Shown: positions 45,784 to 56,400 of the stretch, piece after piece | Position numbering within the stretch: position 1 is the first letter of the stretch | Layout of the letters: every line of letters begins with the position of its first letter | Assembly: GCA_036346355.1 (NCBI GenBank) | Contig: CM070585.1 | Span: 1,379,001 to 1,443,000 of the forward strand | Source: Rhipidocladum racemiflorum | Lineage: Eukaryota > Streptophyta > Magnoliopsida > Poales > Poaceae | Length of the DNA stretch: 64,000 nt | Reading direction: 5' to 3' | Translations under genes and position numbers: made by a program | The notes under the pieces: generated by a model | Database searches by the model: none | Seen by the model: only the letters and a program-made list of their open reading frames with translations | What the model was told of the DNA's origin: nothing

Positions 45784-47125
45784 TATGACGACCCGTCTTT
45801 TTAGGGCAAGTCAGAACATCATAATAGCTACCCAGAAAGACTAGTCGTTGGAAAAGACAAGAGTATTTTGCCAGACAAAAGCGAGCTCAACTCTTTTTAT
45901 TCAATATAGGGCATAATGACCAAGATTTTATAAAAGAGGGCGCAACAGGGCCCGAATATAATACAACCAAAACACCGCACAGGCAGGGTCTGAGCGAAAG
46001 ACTAAGACCTTAAAACCAAACAAGATCGACATCTACGTATTCCTGATACTCTCCAGCTTCTTCATACTCTGAAAGGGGTTTTGGGATTTGCAAGGGTGAG
46101 TACGGGAGTACTCAACAAGTCGTACGGAAAATACTGAATATTACATGCAAGGGATTAACAAAGGAAGGCAATAGGGTCTAAGTATCTGGATGAAGTTTTA
46201 TTTGTAACATCATTTTACATTTGAAGCACAAACAATAAATAGTACTAGGGGGTTCTCACAAGTTTAACACCACTTAACCAAATTCCTCAAATCCAAAATC
46301 ATTACTTGAGCTAGGTTACGGGTATCACCCCAGTTCAAACTTAACTTCATTAACCGAAAGTACGGCGTAATCGATCACCATTTGATTAACTCTGCAGAGA
46401 TGCTCAGCTTTACCCACAAGATATCTGCGACCGTTAATGCCATCTAGAGTTAACATGCAACTTAAATGCATGCGGCCGGGTCGAAATTATCACAACCTTT
46501 TGTTGACTCATTCCTGGATTTATTTATTAACCGATAGCCCTGAACGCTTCATCTAGAACCTTTTGTTCTAATGAGCGCATACCGTTGTGAGAATCGGAAA
46601 TGACACTCCGGTCCAATTCCATTCCACCCCTTCGCTATACTTCCCTGCCGGGAAGGCCGATCCCTATTCTCCAAGAGAATAATACCACCAAAATTTAATT
46701 TAAATAATTCCAGGAATGACTAATGTACTGAGTTATGTCGGGAAAAGATCCATCGACCAGTCCGACTTGTGGTTGAGCACGGACTTAAGTTATTTACTTT
46801 GTTCAAGAGGGTTTATTATCCTTATATTGCCAAAGACCAAGCCTTCCAATTCCGCAAAACCATTCCGGTACTCACAGTACCAGCCACCAGACAACCAAGG
46901 CATTAATCATTAGCCGGGGATTGGAATCAACTCCACCACGTGGACTAGCCCAATACTGTTCCCCCAAACTGTAGCACTTTTATAAATATCCGAATCAACG
47001 ATTCGGCGGCCTTTTACTTTCATTTTTAAAAGCTTTTGATCTAACTAACAGGATTAATAGTGACTAACTTATCATGGCATAAGTAATCATCTAGGGTTAC
47101 AAAGAATTTAATATGGTTCAATATT
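45784..47125. mobile_element. Truncated LTR related to 10301-13012
   Basis: Begins TATGACGACCCGTC (ancestral TGTGACG) and parallels about 1.3 kb of the 10301 LTR block by block. It stops near 47125 where unrelated AT-rich sequence begins. No far end or target duplication. Confidence 0.7.
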
Positions 47126-47137
47126 TTTTATTCATAA

Positions 47138-47817
47138 AATTCAAAAATATACCGCGGATTTTTTTTTGCAATATTAGCAAAATATACCGTGAAGAGGTTT
47201 GGGAATAATTTTTTTGAAATATTTTTGAAATCATGTCCATAAAAGCAATCAAATACTATACCAAATATACTATACTAAAAATACGGTCATGCGATTGCGG
47301 TCATTTAATCGTGGAATGGTCGATAAAAAATCGCAGAATGGTCATGCGATTGACGGTTAAAAAATTAAAATATTGATACAATCGCAGAATGGTCACGCTA
47401 TTGATATACAATCGCGGAATGGTCATGCGATTGCGACATTAGGAATGCACTAATGCAAGTGCCACTAATATATGTATGCACTAATATGCATTAGGAATGC
47501 ACTAATTAGGAATGTGCAAGTGCATGCACTAATGCAAATAATTAGGATTGTGCAAGTGCATGCACTAATGCTTGCATGGGAATGGATTAAATAATTAGGA
47601 ATGTGCAAGTGCATGCACCTGCCACGCGGCAACCGGCGCTCAGTCGCGCCAGCGTGGCGTGACAGACGCTCCGTCGCTGCCACATGGCGCGACTGGGCTC
47701 GTGGCAGCGCGATTTGCACACATGTCACTGTCACGTGACGCGACTGATCCTAGTTGCTGCTACGTGTCGGTCATTTTTACAAAAAAAATAAAAAAATCAC
47801 GGTATATTTTTGTAATT
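47138..47817. mobile_element. Inverted-repeat element, about 680 bp, unclassified
   Basis: Left AATTCAAAAATATACCGCGG and right end complement of AATTACAAAAATATACCGTG. Inside are four or more copies of an ATCGCxGAATGGTCATGCGATTG-type unit (47285-47430), three copies of GTGCAAGTGCATGCACTAAT-like units (47515-47610) and a GC-rich block with repeated GCCACxTGGCGCGACTG (47625-47765). No transposase and no clear duplication; MULE-like is possible. Confidence 0.55.
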
Positions 47818-48402
47818 CACTCTCCTCTCTCTCTCTCTCTCTCTCTCACGGATTTGGAGAGTCGCCCGTGTCCGATTGGAGCAGCACCGTCGTCAAATCC
47901 TGTCGGTTGAAGCAGTGCCGTAATCAAATATAGGCACAGCCTGAGCTGCCGCCCTCCCCGCGCCTAGCTGTCGCCGAGAGGAGAGAGAGAGAAAGAAGAG
48001 AGAGTGTGTGATTTTCTAAAATAGAGGAATACATAAGATGGGTGACAGATGCTGCGGATGCATATGCATGATGAGATATAATCTCTTAAGAAGAATGTCA
48101 CTTGAGAAAAAACTATTCACTATAAATAGATTCTTAAAAAGAAAGAAGATGCATCACCAACCGAAGAGGTTATGTAGAAAACAAGGCCCATTGCTAAAGA
48201 ATATAGTCAAATTCTAGATATTAATTGCACAAATGTCTTTCCCGAGTTAAAACATAGTAGTTCTGCTCATACTTTACTCAGTATTATGCCCAAGTATGAT
48301 TATGATTGTGAGCAATTGAACATGAAAACTGACGTATTTGCCGAGAAGCACCTCATTGCTCCTATTCTGGTACCGGTATATTTTTCTAGTGCATAGTTGA
48401 CA
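47818..48402. other. Intergenic, no gene seen
   Basis: A (CT)n tract at 47824-47847, then GA-rich and mixed sequence. 48130-48380 has retroelement-like codon texture but no motif I can name. Confidence 0.35.
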
Positions 48403-48664
48403 CTAGTTACATGCCCGTGCATTGCTACGAAAAACAAAATTGATAACGAAAAATAAAGATTAAAAAATAAAAAATTTATTTCACAAGATCAAACATCTAT
48501 CTTTAACGCTTCGTTTCTTGCGAAAGCTGGCTAATTAAAGCAACGCTTTGTTTTTTGCGTAGGGCAATTAAACAGGGCAATTAAGTAGGGCAATTAAGCA
48601 GGGCAATTAATGACGTGGGTAGAACTCACCACTGCCGCCAACTGTTGTTTTATAATAGTAGAGA
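48403..48664 (-). mobile_element. Putative short Helitron, 262 bp
   Basis: On the minus strand it starts TCTCTACTATTAT and ends ATGTAACTAG, inserted between A (48665) and T (48402), as Helitrons do (5' TC, 3' CTRR, A/T target, no duplication). ATGC-CCGT-GCAT near the 3' end can form a small hairpin. Contains four tandem GGGCAATTAA units (48563-48611). Confidence 0.6.
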
Positions 48665-49266
48665 TATACTGTATTGGTGTCACTGAACAAAGAAACACAT
48701 GCAAAAAGAGTAGAAGTAAGCGATCGATGAACCTCTCCAAGAGTATGTCTCGCGGGAAATTACTGCCGCTTGTACCCGAACGGCAATCCGCCGACCGTCG
48801 ACGGTGACAGGACCTGATCGGGGTTGCCGGACGGGTTCATGTACCAGAACTCGGCACCCATCTCATCTTACACAGGAGCATTGATCCTTGGTGTATATAT
48901 ATCCGTCTCGGTTCCTGCGGCTGCTAGTGCACAACCGCACATCGATTGCATATTACCATCCACACGTTAATTTGCGTTTTCCTACACTGAAATGTAGCCT
49001 GCATTACTTGTTGTAACTAAGTAGGGTGAGGCGTCAGGCTCCTCTTGGCTTCTTCGGCGGGAGGCAGTGGTTTGTTGCTGGGTTGCGTTTGCCGTTGCTC
49101 TCAGGGTCGGTCGATGTCGGTGTTTGTGTCTGGTGTACGTGGCTTTGGTAAAAAGTTGCTCGATCTGGTCTCCTTCCTAGGTGTTGGCGCCACCCCTTCT
49201 AGGGCTAGGGCCGGTGTTATAATTCTCTACCCTTGTTTAGTACTACCCTTGGTTTTAAAAAATATA
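48665..49266. other. Intergenic, no gene seen
   Basis: Mixed sequence; 49040-49250 is T/G-rich and might be a LINE 3' region, but I cannot support it. Confidence 0.3.
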
Positions 49267-49545
49267 TAGCCTGAATTCTAAAACTAATCAGCTATGATTT
49301 ACAAACTCCTGCACATTTTGCCTCAACACTATATAACGGCTCAATAGAAATGTAGCCTGAATTCTAAAACTAATCAGCTGTGATTTACAAACTCCTGCCT
49401 GCACACTATATAACGGCTCAATAGAAATGTAGCCTGAATTCTAAAACTAAGCAACTGTGATTTATAAACTCCTGCACATTTTGCCTGCACACTATATAAA
49501 GGCTCACAAAAATGTAGCCTGAATTTTAAAATTAGTCAGCTGCGA
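49267..49545. repeat. Tandem repeat, about 3.3 copies of a 77-86 bp unit
   Basis: TAGCCTGAATTxTAAAA starts units at 49267, 49353, 49430 and 49515. Each contains CAGCTGTGATTTACAAACTC and CACTATATAACGGCTCA. One unit lacks about 9 bp (CATTTTGCC). Confidence 0.92.
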
Positions 49546-49837
49546 ATGACAAAAATAAACAAGACTACAACTCTGGGTCTCCACTTTCTACGTTCCTTAC
49601 TTCCTTAGTATATCTACCACTGTTTGGACTGGTAGACAATAATAAATATAGCAAATCACTGTAAAAAATAATCAATCTATTATCAATAATGTGAAAAGAG
49701 TTAAAATCCCTGTGTTCATCTATTCTGCGATTGTTCTTCGAGTATTTTCGGTATTCTTGATTAACATTAGAATTGATCTACGACAAACAATTTATCATTC
49801 AACACTCGTCAGGGTAAGGGCATCTCCAGTAACGTAA

Positions 49838-50115
49838 GGGCATGTACAATGGTTATATTTAGCTGTCTATAAGAGATGACACGTAGGATTTTAAATGATG
49901 TGGAGGAGAGAGAAGAAGGAGAGAAGATCATTGCATCTACTATTTAATAGACATTTTACATTTTATGTAATTGTATAGAGCAGATCTGTTAATTGAATGA
50001 GAGACCACAGACAACTATGCATAGGCGATCAGCGTATGAATTATTTTTAGTGCTGTCTTTAGATGATGTGGAACTACATTATAGACATCTGCCATCTATA
50101 CCATTGTACATGCCT
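49838..50115. mobile_element. Tourist-like MITE, 278 bp, TSD TAA
   Basis: Ends GGGCATGTACAATGGT and the complement of GGCATGTACAATGGT. TAA flanks both sides (49835-49837 and 50116-50118). It is close to the 3' end of LHCB1. Confidence 0.8.
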
Positions 50116-50471
50116 TAACATCAGCCGTCTCTAAATGTGTCATATAGGAGCTGCGATGAGATGTTCTGAGCTAGGAAACTAGTATACCAAACGAATGTAC
50201 TAGTTTCGTTAGCAACCAAAATATTCCTCGTAGTAAAATTCAGAAATTTCTCCAGTAGAAGTAAGCAGAAGAACAGATCAGCCCTTAAATCTGACAAATA
50301 ACCAATAAGGGAACAAAACCATCATCTTAGTGTACAAAATCTACTCGTCATCTCGACTTGCCCTGACATGCAACATGAAAATAGAGTGACACATGCAGCA
50401 TCAGTCGGCCACGCCCTCTCTCCGAAAGACAATGAAGTTGCTGGCCAAGCACGCGAGCAAGCTAACAAAGC

Positions 50472-51257
50472 TCACTTGCCGGGCACGAAGTTGGTGGCGT
50501 AGGCCCAGGCGTTGTTGTTCACCGGGTCGGCGAGGTGGTCGGCGAGGTTCTCGAGCGGGCCCTTGCCGGTGACGATGGCCTGGACGAAGAAGCCGAACAT
50601 GGAGAACATGGCGAGGCGGCCGTTCTTGACCTCCTTCACCTTGAGCTCGGCAAACGACTCGGGGTCGTCGGCCAGGCCGAGCGGGTCGAAGCTGCCGCCG
50701 GGGTAGAGCGGGTCAACAACCTCGCCGAGCGGGCCGCCGGCAATGCGGTACCCCTCGACGGCGCCCATGAGCACGACCTGGCAGGCCCAGATGGCGAGTA
50801 TGCTCTGGGCGTGGATGAGGCTTGGGTTGCCGAGGTAGTCAAGGCCGCCCTCGCTGAAGATCTGGGAGCCGGCCTTGAACCAGACGGCCTCGCCGAACTT
50901 GACGCCGTTGCGGGCGAGCAGCTCGGGGAAGACGCAGCCGAGCGCGCCGAGCATGGCCCAGCGGCAGTGGATGACCTCGAGCTCGCGGTTCTTGGCGAAG
51001 GTCTCCGGGTCGGCGGATAGCCCGGCTGTGTCCCAGCCGTAGTCGCCGGGGAACTCGCCGGTGAGGTAGCTCGGGGGCTCGCCGGAGAATGGGCCGAGAT
51101 ACTTGACGCGGTCGGGGCCGTACCACGGGCTGCCTGTGGTCTTGGCCGCGGCCTTGCGCATGGTGATGCGGCCCTCGCCGAAGGGCGCGGCCCGGGCGAC
51201 CTTGACCGGTGTGCCGGCCATCGCGGGGGAGGAGAGCGCCATGGTCGCGGCGGCCAT
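50472..51257 (-). CDS. LHCB1: Chlorophyll a/b-binding protein of LHCII, type I
   Basis: Major trimeric light-harvesting protein of photosystem II, imported into chloroplasts and inserted in thylakoids. Single exon, 261 residues, ATG at 51257, stop at 50472. Order: transit peptide (MAAATMALSSPAMAG..), short stromal N-terminus, trimerisation motif WYGPDR, first helix (ELEVIHCRWAMLGALGC), EAVWFKAGSQIF, LGNPSLIHAQSI, second helix (WACQVVLMGAVEGYR), VVDPLYPGGSFDPLGL, third helix (VKNGRLAMFSMFGFFVQA) and C-terminal HLADPVNNNAWAYATNFVPGK. ELLARNGVKF and EVVDPLYPGG place it in Lhcb1 rather than Lhcb2 or Lhcb3. The N-terminal segment is about 4 residues shorter than common and reads MRKAAAKTTGSPW, lacking the Thr that normally follows MRK. 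Strong codon bias to G/C third positions fits a highly expressed grass gene. Confidence 0.97.
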   Translation of the reverse strand: MAAATMALSSPAMAGTPVKVARAAPFGEGRITMRKAAAKTTGSPWYGPDRVKYLGPFSGEPPSYLTGEFPGDYGWDTAGLSADPETFAKNRELEVIHCRWAMLGALGCVFPELLARNGVKFGEAVWFKAGSQIFSEGGLDYLGNPSLIHAQSILAIWACQVVLMGAVEGYRIAGGPLGEVVDPLYPGGSFDPLGLADDPESFAELKVKEVKNGRLAMFSMFGFFVQAIVTGKGPLENLADHLADPVNNNAWAYATNFVPGK

Positions 51258-51420
51258 TTGCTACAGCTTCCTGAGCGAGCGGACAGAGTGTGTTGCGAAG
51301 TGAGTTGGACCGGTCGCTGCTGCGGAGGAAGCGGGAGCGGGCGCGGCGATTAAATAGGATCCCCAAGCGAGCAAGTCCTTATCTCGGGGAATCTTAAGCC
51401 GAGCTGCCATTGGCGCGCGG
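51258..51420 (-). promoter_or_regulatory. LHCB1 core promoter: CCAAT, I-box, TATA
   Basis: On the minus strand, CCAAT at 51413-51409, GATAAGG (I-box/GATA motif) at 51383-51377 and TATTTAA at 51356-51350, then a leader of about 65 bp to the ATG. The order CCAAT-GATA-TATA is that of light-regulated cab promoters. Confidence 0.8.
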
Positions 51421-52405
51421 GTGCGAGGTGGGCAGATGGGGTGGCTGATGTGGCCGCGCATCGGCCAGGAGCCTTCGCCGAGATATTCTCACCGCGCCGG
51501 ATGAGTGGCGCGCGGAGACCTTTGGCTGGTTTTTGGCCGTGCGCACGGTGAACTCCAGGCGACGGCGATATGGGTGACTCGGTGGCGTCCTGTTGGCCGG
51601 TGCAATCACGGAGATATCTCGGTCGGGGCGGTTGCTGGTGACGTGGCCTCTTCCAGATTGTTCTAGATCTTATTTTACCCAGGTGAAAAATTAAATCTTG
51701 ATATTTTTGTGGGTGGGTGGGTGGGTTCAGATGAGCTAGGCCTACGGATCAGATGGGCTGGATTGGAAAGTTCTAACCTGTTGGGCTTGGGGTGGGTCAA
51801 GCGGGCTATGGGCAGGTAGAGTCCAAATGGTTCGCGTCCATCGTGCAGCAGCCGGAGACGGGAGAGACAGCCCACCGCCGATTTTTAACAGAATTGTTCC
51901 TTGTTGTACTAAGCAATTTGAATTTTTGGGTAAATTTCTGAGTCTGTAGGGGAGGAGTATGTGAAATAGAAGGCTCGAGTTTTCTTGTAGGCTGCGGTTT
52001 TGATTTTTTGTTCTTCTGTAGTTTGTTCCACTAGTCACTATTCTTTGTGCTTTATAACAATGATTTACTATAAAATTGGTGTGCATTTGATGGTTTATCA
52101 CGTCATATTACATGGCAAATCATCAATGTACATCAACTTCGTGGCAAATCATCAAATCTCTCTTCTATATTTTAGAGGGGATCACAAACTTATGAACAGT
52201 TCAAACTGCGGCTAGAAATCAATCGACTTCTAATTAAAGGAGGCTATTCAGTTATCAACTTAGGCAACTGGCCTTCCTTTTCTACGATTTGGTTATCATG
52301 AATCACGATACCGCTGTTCAGAACCCAAAATTTCTCTATTTTAACTGAAGAATGGTTCGCAATCACGAACCATGTTCCTTATCACTTGCTTTCCATATGT
52401 GTGGC
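51421..52405. other. LHCB1 distal upstream region and spacer
   Basis: GC-rich to about 51900, then AT-rich. GGGTGGGTGGGTGGG at 51711-51725 is a possible quadruplex former. No gene seen. Confidence 0.4.
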
Positions 52406-53280
52406 AGGCCCAGCACTCTTGCTCAAGCTGCAAAACTCAAGCGCCTGGCTGCTTCTAAAGACAAGGAATTTGGCGAAGAGTAAGTTCTGAACGCTCATTC
52501 CCTTGTTTGTACTCCTTGGCCTTTGCTAGAGAGCATCGCAGTGTGATTTTTTAGCCCCATATGATTCGGAAGTGCTAGTTAATTATATCCCGTTGCGTTG
52601 TGGATATTTATTTGGAAGCAAAACTTGTGCATTGGTACCATCAGGACTCAAGAGTGGAGCCAGAAAATTTTAGAAGACTAAGCAAATTTAACTACGGCAA
52701 ATAATTTATCTAGGAAAACGTGGCTTTCATAGTATCTAAGGCCCCGTTCGGTAGAGCTCCAGCTCCCGGATTCTCATCAAGAGGAGCCGGAGCTCTACCG
52801 AACACCTTCAACTCCCCCATACAAAAAGCAGAATCATCTTGGAGTGATTCTCGTTTTTCAACTGGGAGCAAGAATCAGCTAATAGGTAGCTCCCGCGGAG
52901 AATCAGTTTAGAGATTTGCAGTAGTTTTTGTATAATTGTGGTTTTTAATTCCTTGCTTCTGATTCTTCAGGAGATCAGAATCAAGAGGAGTCAGAGCAGA
53001 ATCAGAAAGGAGCTAGAGCTGGAGCACTACCGAACGGGCCTAACAGTGGCTGAACTGTTTCTACTATTTATTGCTGATGAGCAGTTGGTCAGTCGCCCAC
53101 CCTGCCCAATAGGCAATAGGTGCCTCCGCCTCCATTACCATTGGCAAAATAATTGAGCAAGGACATAATTTCATCTGTCATAAACACTTTTCCTTTGTTC
53201 ATTTTACAGTAAAGGAGCAAGACAGTAAAGCGAAGCAGTCCTTATATAACCGAATATGGAAGAGTGCTGTTGATTACTAA
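52406..53280. pseudogene. Possible GET1/WRB-like gene remnant (plus strand)
   Basis: After acceptor GTGGCAG, 52411-52481 reads RPSTLAQAAKLKRLAASKDK and FGE, followed by donor GTAAGT. This strongly recalls the coiled-coil start of plant GET1/WRB tail-anchored-protein receptors. 53210-53275 after TTTTACAG reads KEQDSKAKQSLYNRIWKSAV and then a stop, which may be the next exon but is not in compatible phase. Start codon and membrane segments are absent. A MITE sits in the putative intron. The first segment is fairly convincing, the second is weak. Confidence 0.5.
52740..53040. mobile_element. Tourist/PIF-like MITE, 301 bp, TSD TAA
   Basis: Ends GGCCCCGTTCGGTAGAGCTC and the complement of GGCCCGTTCGGTAGTGCTC. 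TAA at 52737-52739 and 53041-53043. GAGCTCCAGCTCC-like motifs recur near both ends. Confidence 0.85.
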
Positions 53281-53474
53281 GGTGCTCCTCCTCCGTGACT
53301 AATTTTAAGTTCTGTTACTTGTCATGCACTCCAGTTTCATGAGTAAATCAATTTTATCGGATAGGTACTAGTTTATGCCGTGCTCATTCCTACGGAAGGA
53401 CCTCCCCGTGCTCCGCAACTACACCTACGTCGTGACGGCCCATGGGCGGTAACAGGGTGCCGGGTGTGTCTCGG

Positions 53475-56400
53475 TGTAATATTCTCATTTTGGCTTTCTG
53501 GAGAAAAACCTAATTTAAATAAAGAAAATTCAAAATTTGGAGTTTCATTGGTGTTTATAATAACCTGGCATCCATTTCCCTCTGAAATCGGGAATTAATT
53601 CCCTCCCGGGCGAAAAATCGGATTTTCCAGTCCCGCCGGTACCCGAAAATTCACCTGAGTCCAAAAATGCTCCAAAAATCCCCAAACCACTTCTAAAATG
53701 TTCCCAATATTCCGAAATGATTTTAGGAATCATTCCCCGGATTTTTGGACCTCCGTTCCTATTTTATCTCGCGCGGCTTTTGTTTAATGCCTGCTATCCG
53801 CGCCTGAATATTCAATTCCACAAATTTCATCCAAATTCAACCCAACTAGTTCCATTGGGTCCCAAATATTCTAAAATGGCTCTAGGAATTTTTCCGGAAT
53901 TTTTATGTCATTTTTCCTTATTTTTCTCTAGAGCGGGACTTTCGCGTATTAACCGACCAACCGGAGGTCGCCACGTGGCAAGGCTACAGTGTAGTCTTCC
54001 TCCTCACGATGGCAAATTCAAGGAGAAGCTCAAGCTTCCAACAATGGATGTTCTCCTCATTCAAATCCCTCTAACTCCTTCCATAATGCCTCAAATCGCG
54101 AACCGCCAGATCCGTTGGAATCACGACGGCCTCCTCTTTCCATCCATGGGGTTAATGCACCCTAAATCACGTCGAAATTTGAACAATCTTTCCAAAACCG
54201 AAAATCATTATTATGGCATTAATTCGTCTGTTTCTAATCCGTTTCGCGCATCTCCGCCTCTCAAATCTCCGTGAGGGAGTCCCCTTTCCAGAACACTCAC
54301 CCTCCCTTTGCCTCTCATTGTTGTTTGCCCGGAGGATCAAGAAAACCGACGAAAGCTTGGTGTTCTTCGTGTTCTTCGGATTTTGGATCATATCTTCCAC
54401 TCCGGTGGATCATTCTTCCTCCCGTTCGTTTCTTTGTGTTCGTATGGGAGTCTAGATTCTAATTTATCTTCCAATTTTAGGATTTCTCAACCGTGGGCGA
54501 CGAATTTGGAGCTTTTGTGCATTCGGCCGAACCTCCGTTCGTCGTCGATTTCTCCGATTCCGGTGAGTTTTGGTTCAATCCCTTCCTCCTAGATGTCCCT
54601 AAGGTTGTACTCTAGTGATTCTAGGTTTTTGTTTGGATCAATTCCATGCGAAAATGAGAAAGAAATCAAGTTTTTGGGGGAAAAGTTGTGTTCTATTCTT
54701 TTTAAGTTAGTCTCTGTTTCTTTGGGAAGCTTCTATGGTTGTCATGCTTGAGCATGACGGCCAAACCACCTGCCGCCGTCTTGTACCACGCCCTTGCATG
54801 GCCACTTGGCCCCAGCCGCTTCGCCGCCCGCCATGCCGCCGCCGTCGCCCGCCGCCCGCTTCGGGCCGCCGTCGCGCCAGCAGGCGTCTTGGCCGCCCGC
54901 CCGCCACCCGCCGCCGCCGCCCCCTCCGGCGAGCCCCCCCCTCGCCGGCCACCTCCCTTTCCCCTTCCCAAGCTTCACTTGCCATCCATGGTGGCCATGG
55001 CATGAACCAAGGTTGAAGACAACCTATACTCAATGACATGTGGGGCCCATTGCCATAGACACAAGACCAAGTCAAACCCAGTCAAAGTCAGTCAAAGCCC
55101 ACGTTTGACCAGTCAACCCGAGAGAGAATATTCCGGGAATATTCTCGGTTTTTCGATTTATTCAAAATTCAAACTTCGGAAGCTCATAACTTTCTCATCC
55201 GAACTCCGTTTGACTCCATTCAAATTTCTAAATTCATCTAAAATCAAGATCTACCCGCCAGTACTAATTTTATAATTTTTAGATTTTATTTATTTTCCGT
55301 TATTTATTTATTGCCTCGTTTTGCGTGTAGTCGATTTATCCATGCGCATGACCACGATTCCGCCGCCGAACTTCCCGCGTACGAAGACCTACCCGAGACA
55401 GAAGGCAAGTCTCTTTGACGCATTTTGCTCCTATGTTTACGAAATGATTTAAAATTGTTTATAAAGTTGCATGGCTATGTTTAATGAAATATGTCAAATA
55501 TAAGTGTTAGTTATACCGAAATTGTTGATTCCTCCTTGACATTGTTAATCATGTCCGTTGTAACCCTAGAACTTTGTTTATACCATGTCTATGTTTATAT
55601 GGTCTCCTTTGCTTCATAGTGCGGTAGAATTGCTTAGGACCTTTTCCGACGAAAACAACCCATGGGTGGGATTATTCAGAAAGAATGTTATCAAATGTGA
55701 TTTGATGATTATTAGTATGATTTTAGTACTATTTTCTAAAATAAAAAGAAAATAAAAATGTTTTGGACTTGGGCGGAATGGTTTGTCGGGTGGGTGCGGT
55801 TGGAGCACGTTTTGTCTTGTGCAAGTACCGCCCCAAGTCATATAAGGATCGACGCTTGTGATTGTCCATTCTAAGCAATACTGTACTCCATTCTAAGCAA
55901 TACTGTACTACCACACGTCTATAATGGTACGACCTGACCCACTAATTTGTAGAAGCCTAGTTTAGACTCACCATTCGGTTGAATGTGAATGCCGGACGGA
56001 GGCAATGTTGTTTTTCTCACACGGCGCAAGAGGGGGCTTCTGTACTGGGCGGTTGGAACCCTAACAGCGGTGAAACCTCAGCGGGTGGGTCTAGCTAGGT
56101 AGATACATTGTAACGGCCTTGTCACGATCTCTCTGCCGGCACACCAAAGGAAGTGTGTTAATCCGGAGGCAATAAGAGATGATCGTGTCGTGTGGGTAAA
56201 GTTGTACACCTCTGCAGAGTAAAACTATTCGAATAGTCGTGCCTACGATCAAGGGCAAAGCGAAGAATGCTTTCATATTGGTAGACTTTGATTTTGTTTT
56301 TAAACTGAAAAGTGTTTGGTTTTGGGGTTCGGGAGTGGTTAGAACTCTCGAATGTAATTTGGCGGATAGAGCCAATCAGGTGGACAGAACCTGTTTTATA

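Noticed and set aside
50535..51366. Open frames antisense or out of frame to LHCB1 (161 and 175 codons)
   Set aside because: Shadow frames caused by the strong G/C third-position bias of the LHCB1 coding sequence.
54700..55016. Several GC-rich open frames on both strands
   Set aside because: Located within the outer solo LTR; Ala/Arg/Pro/Gly low complexity, no domain.
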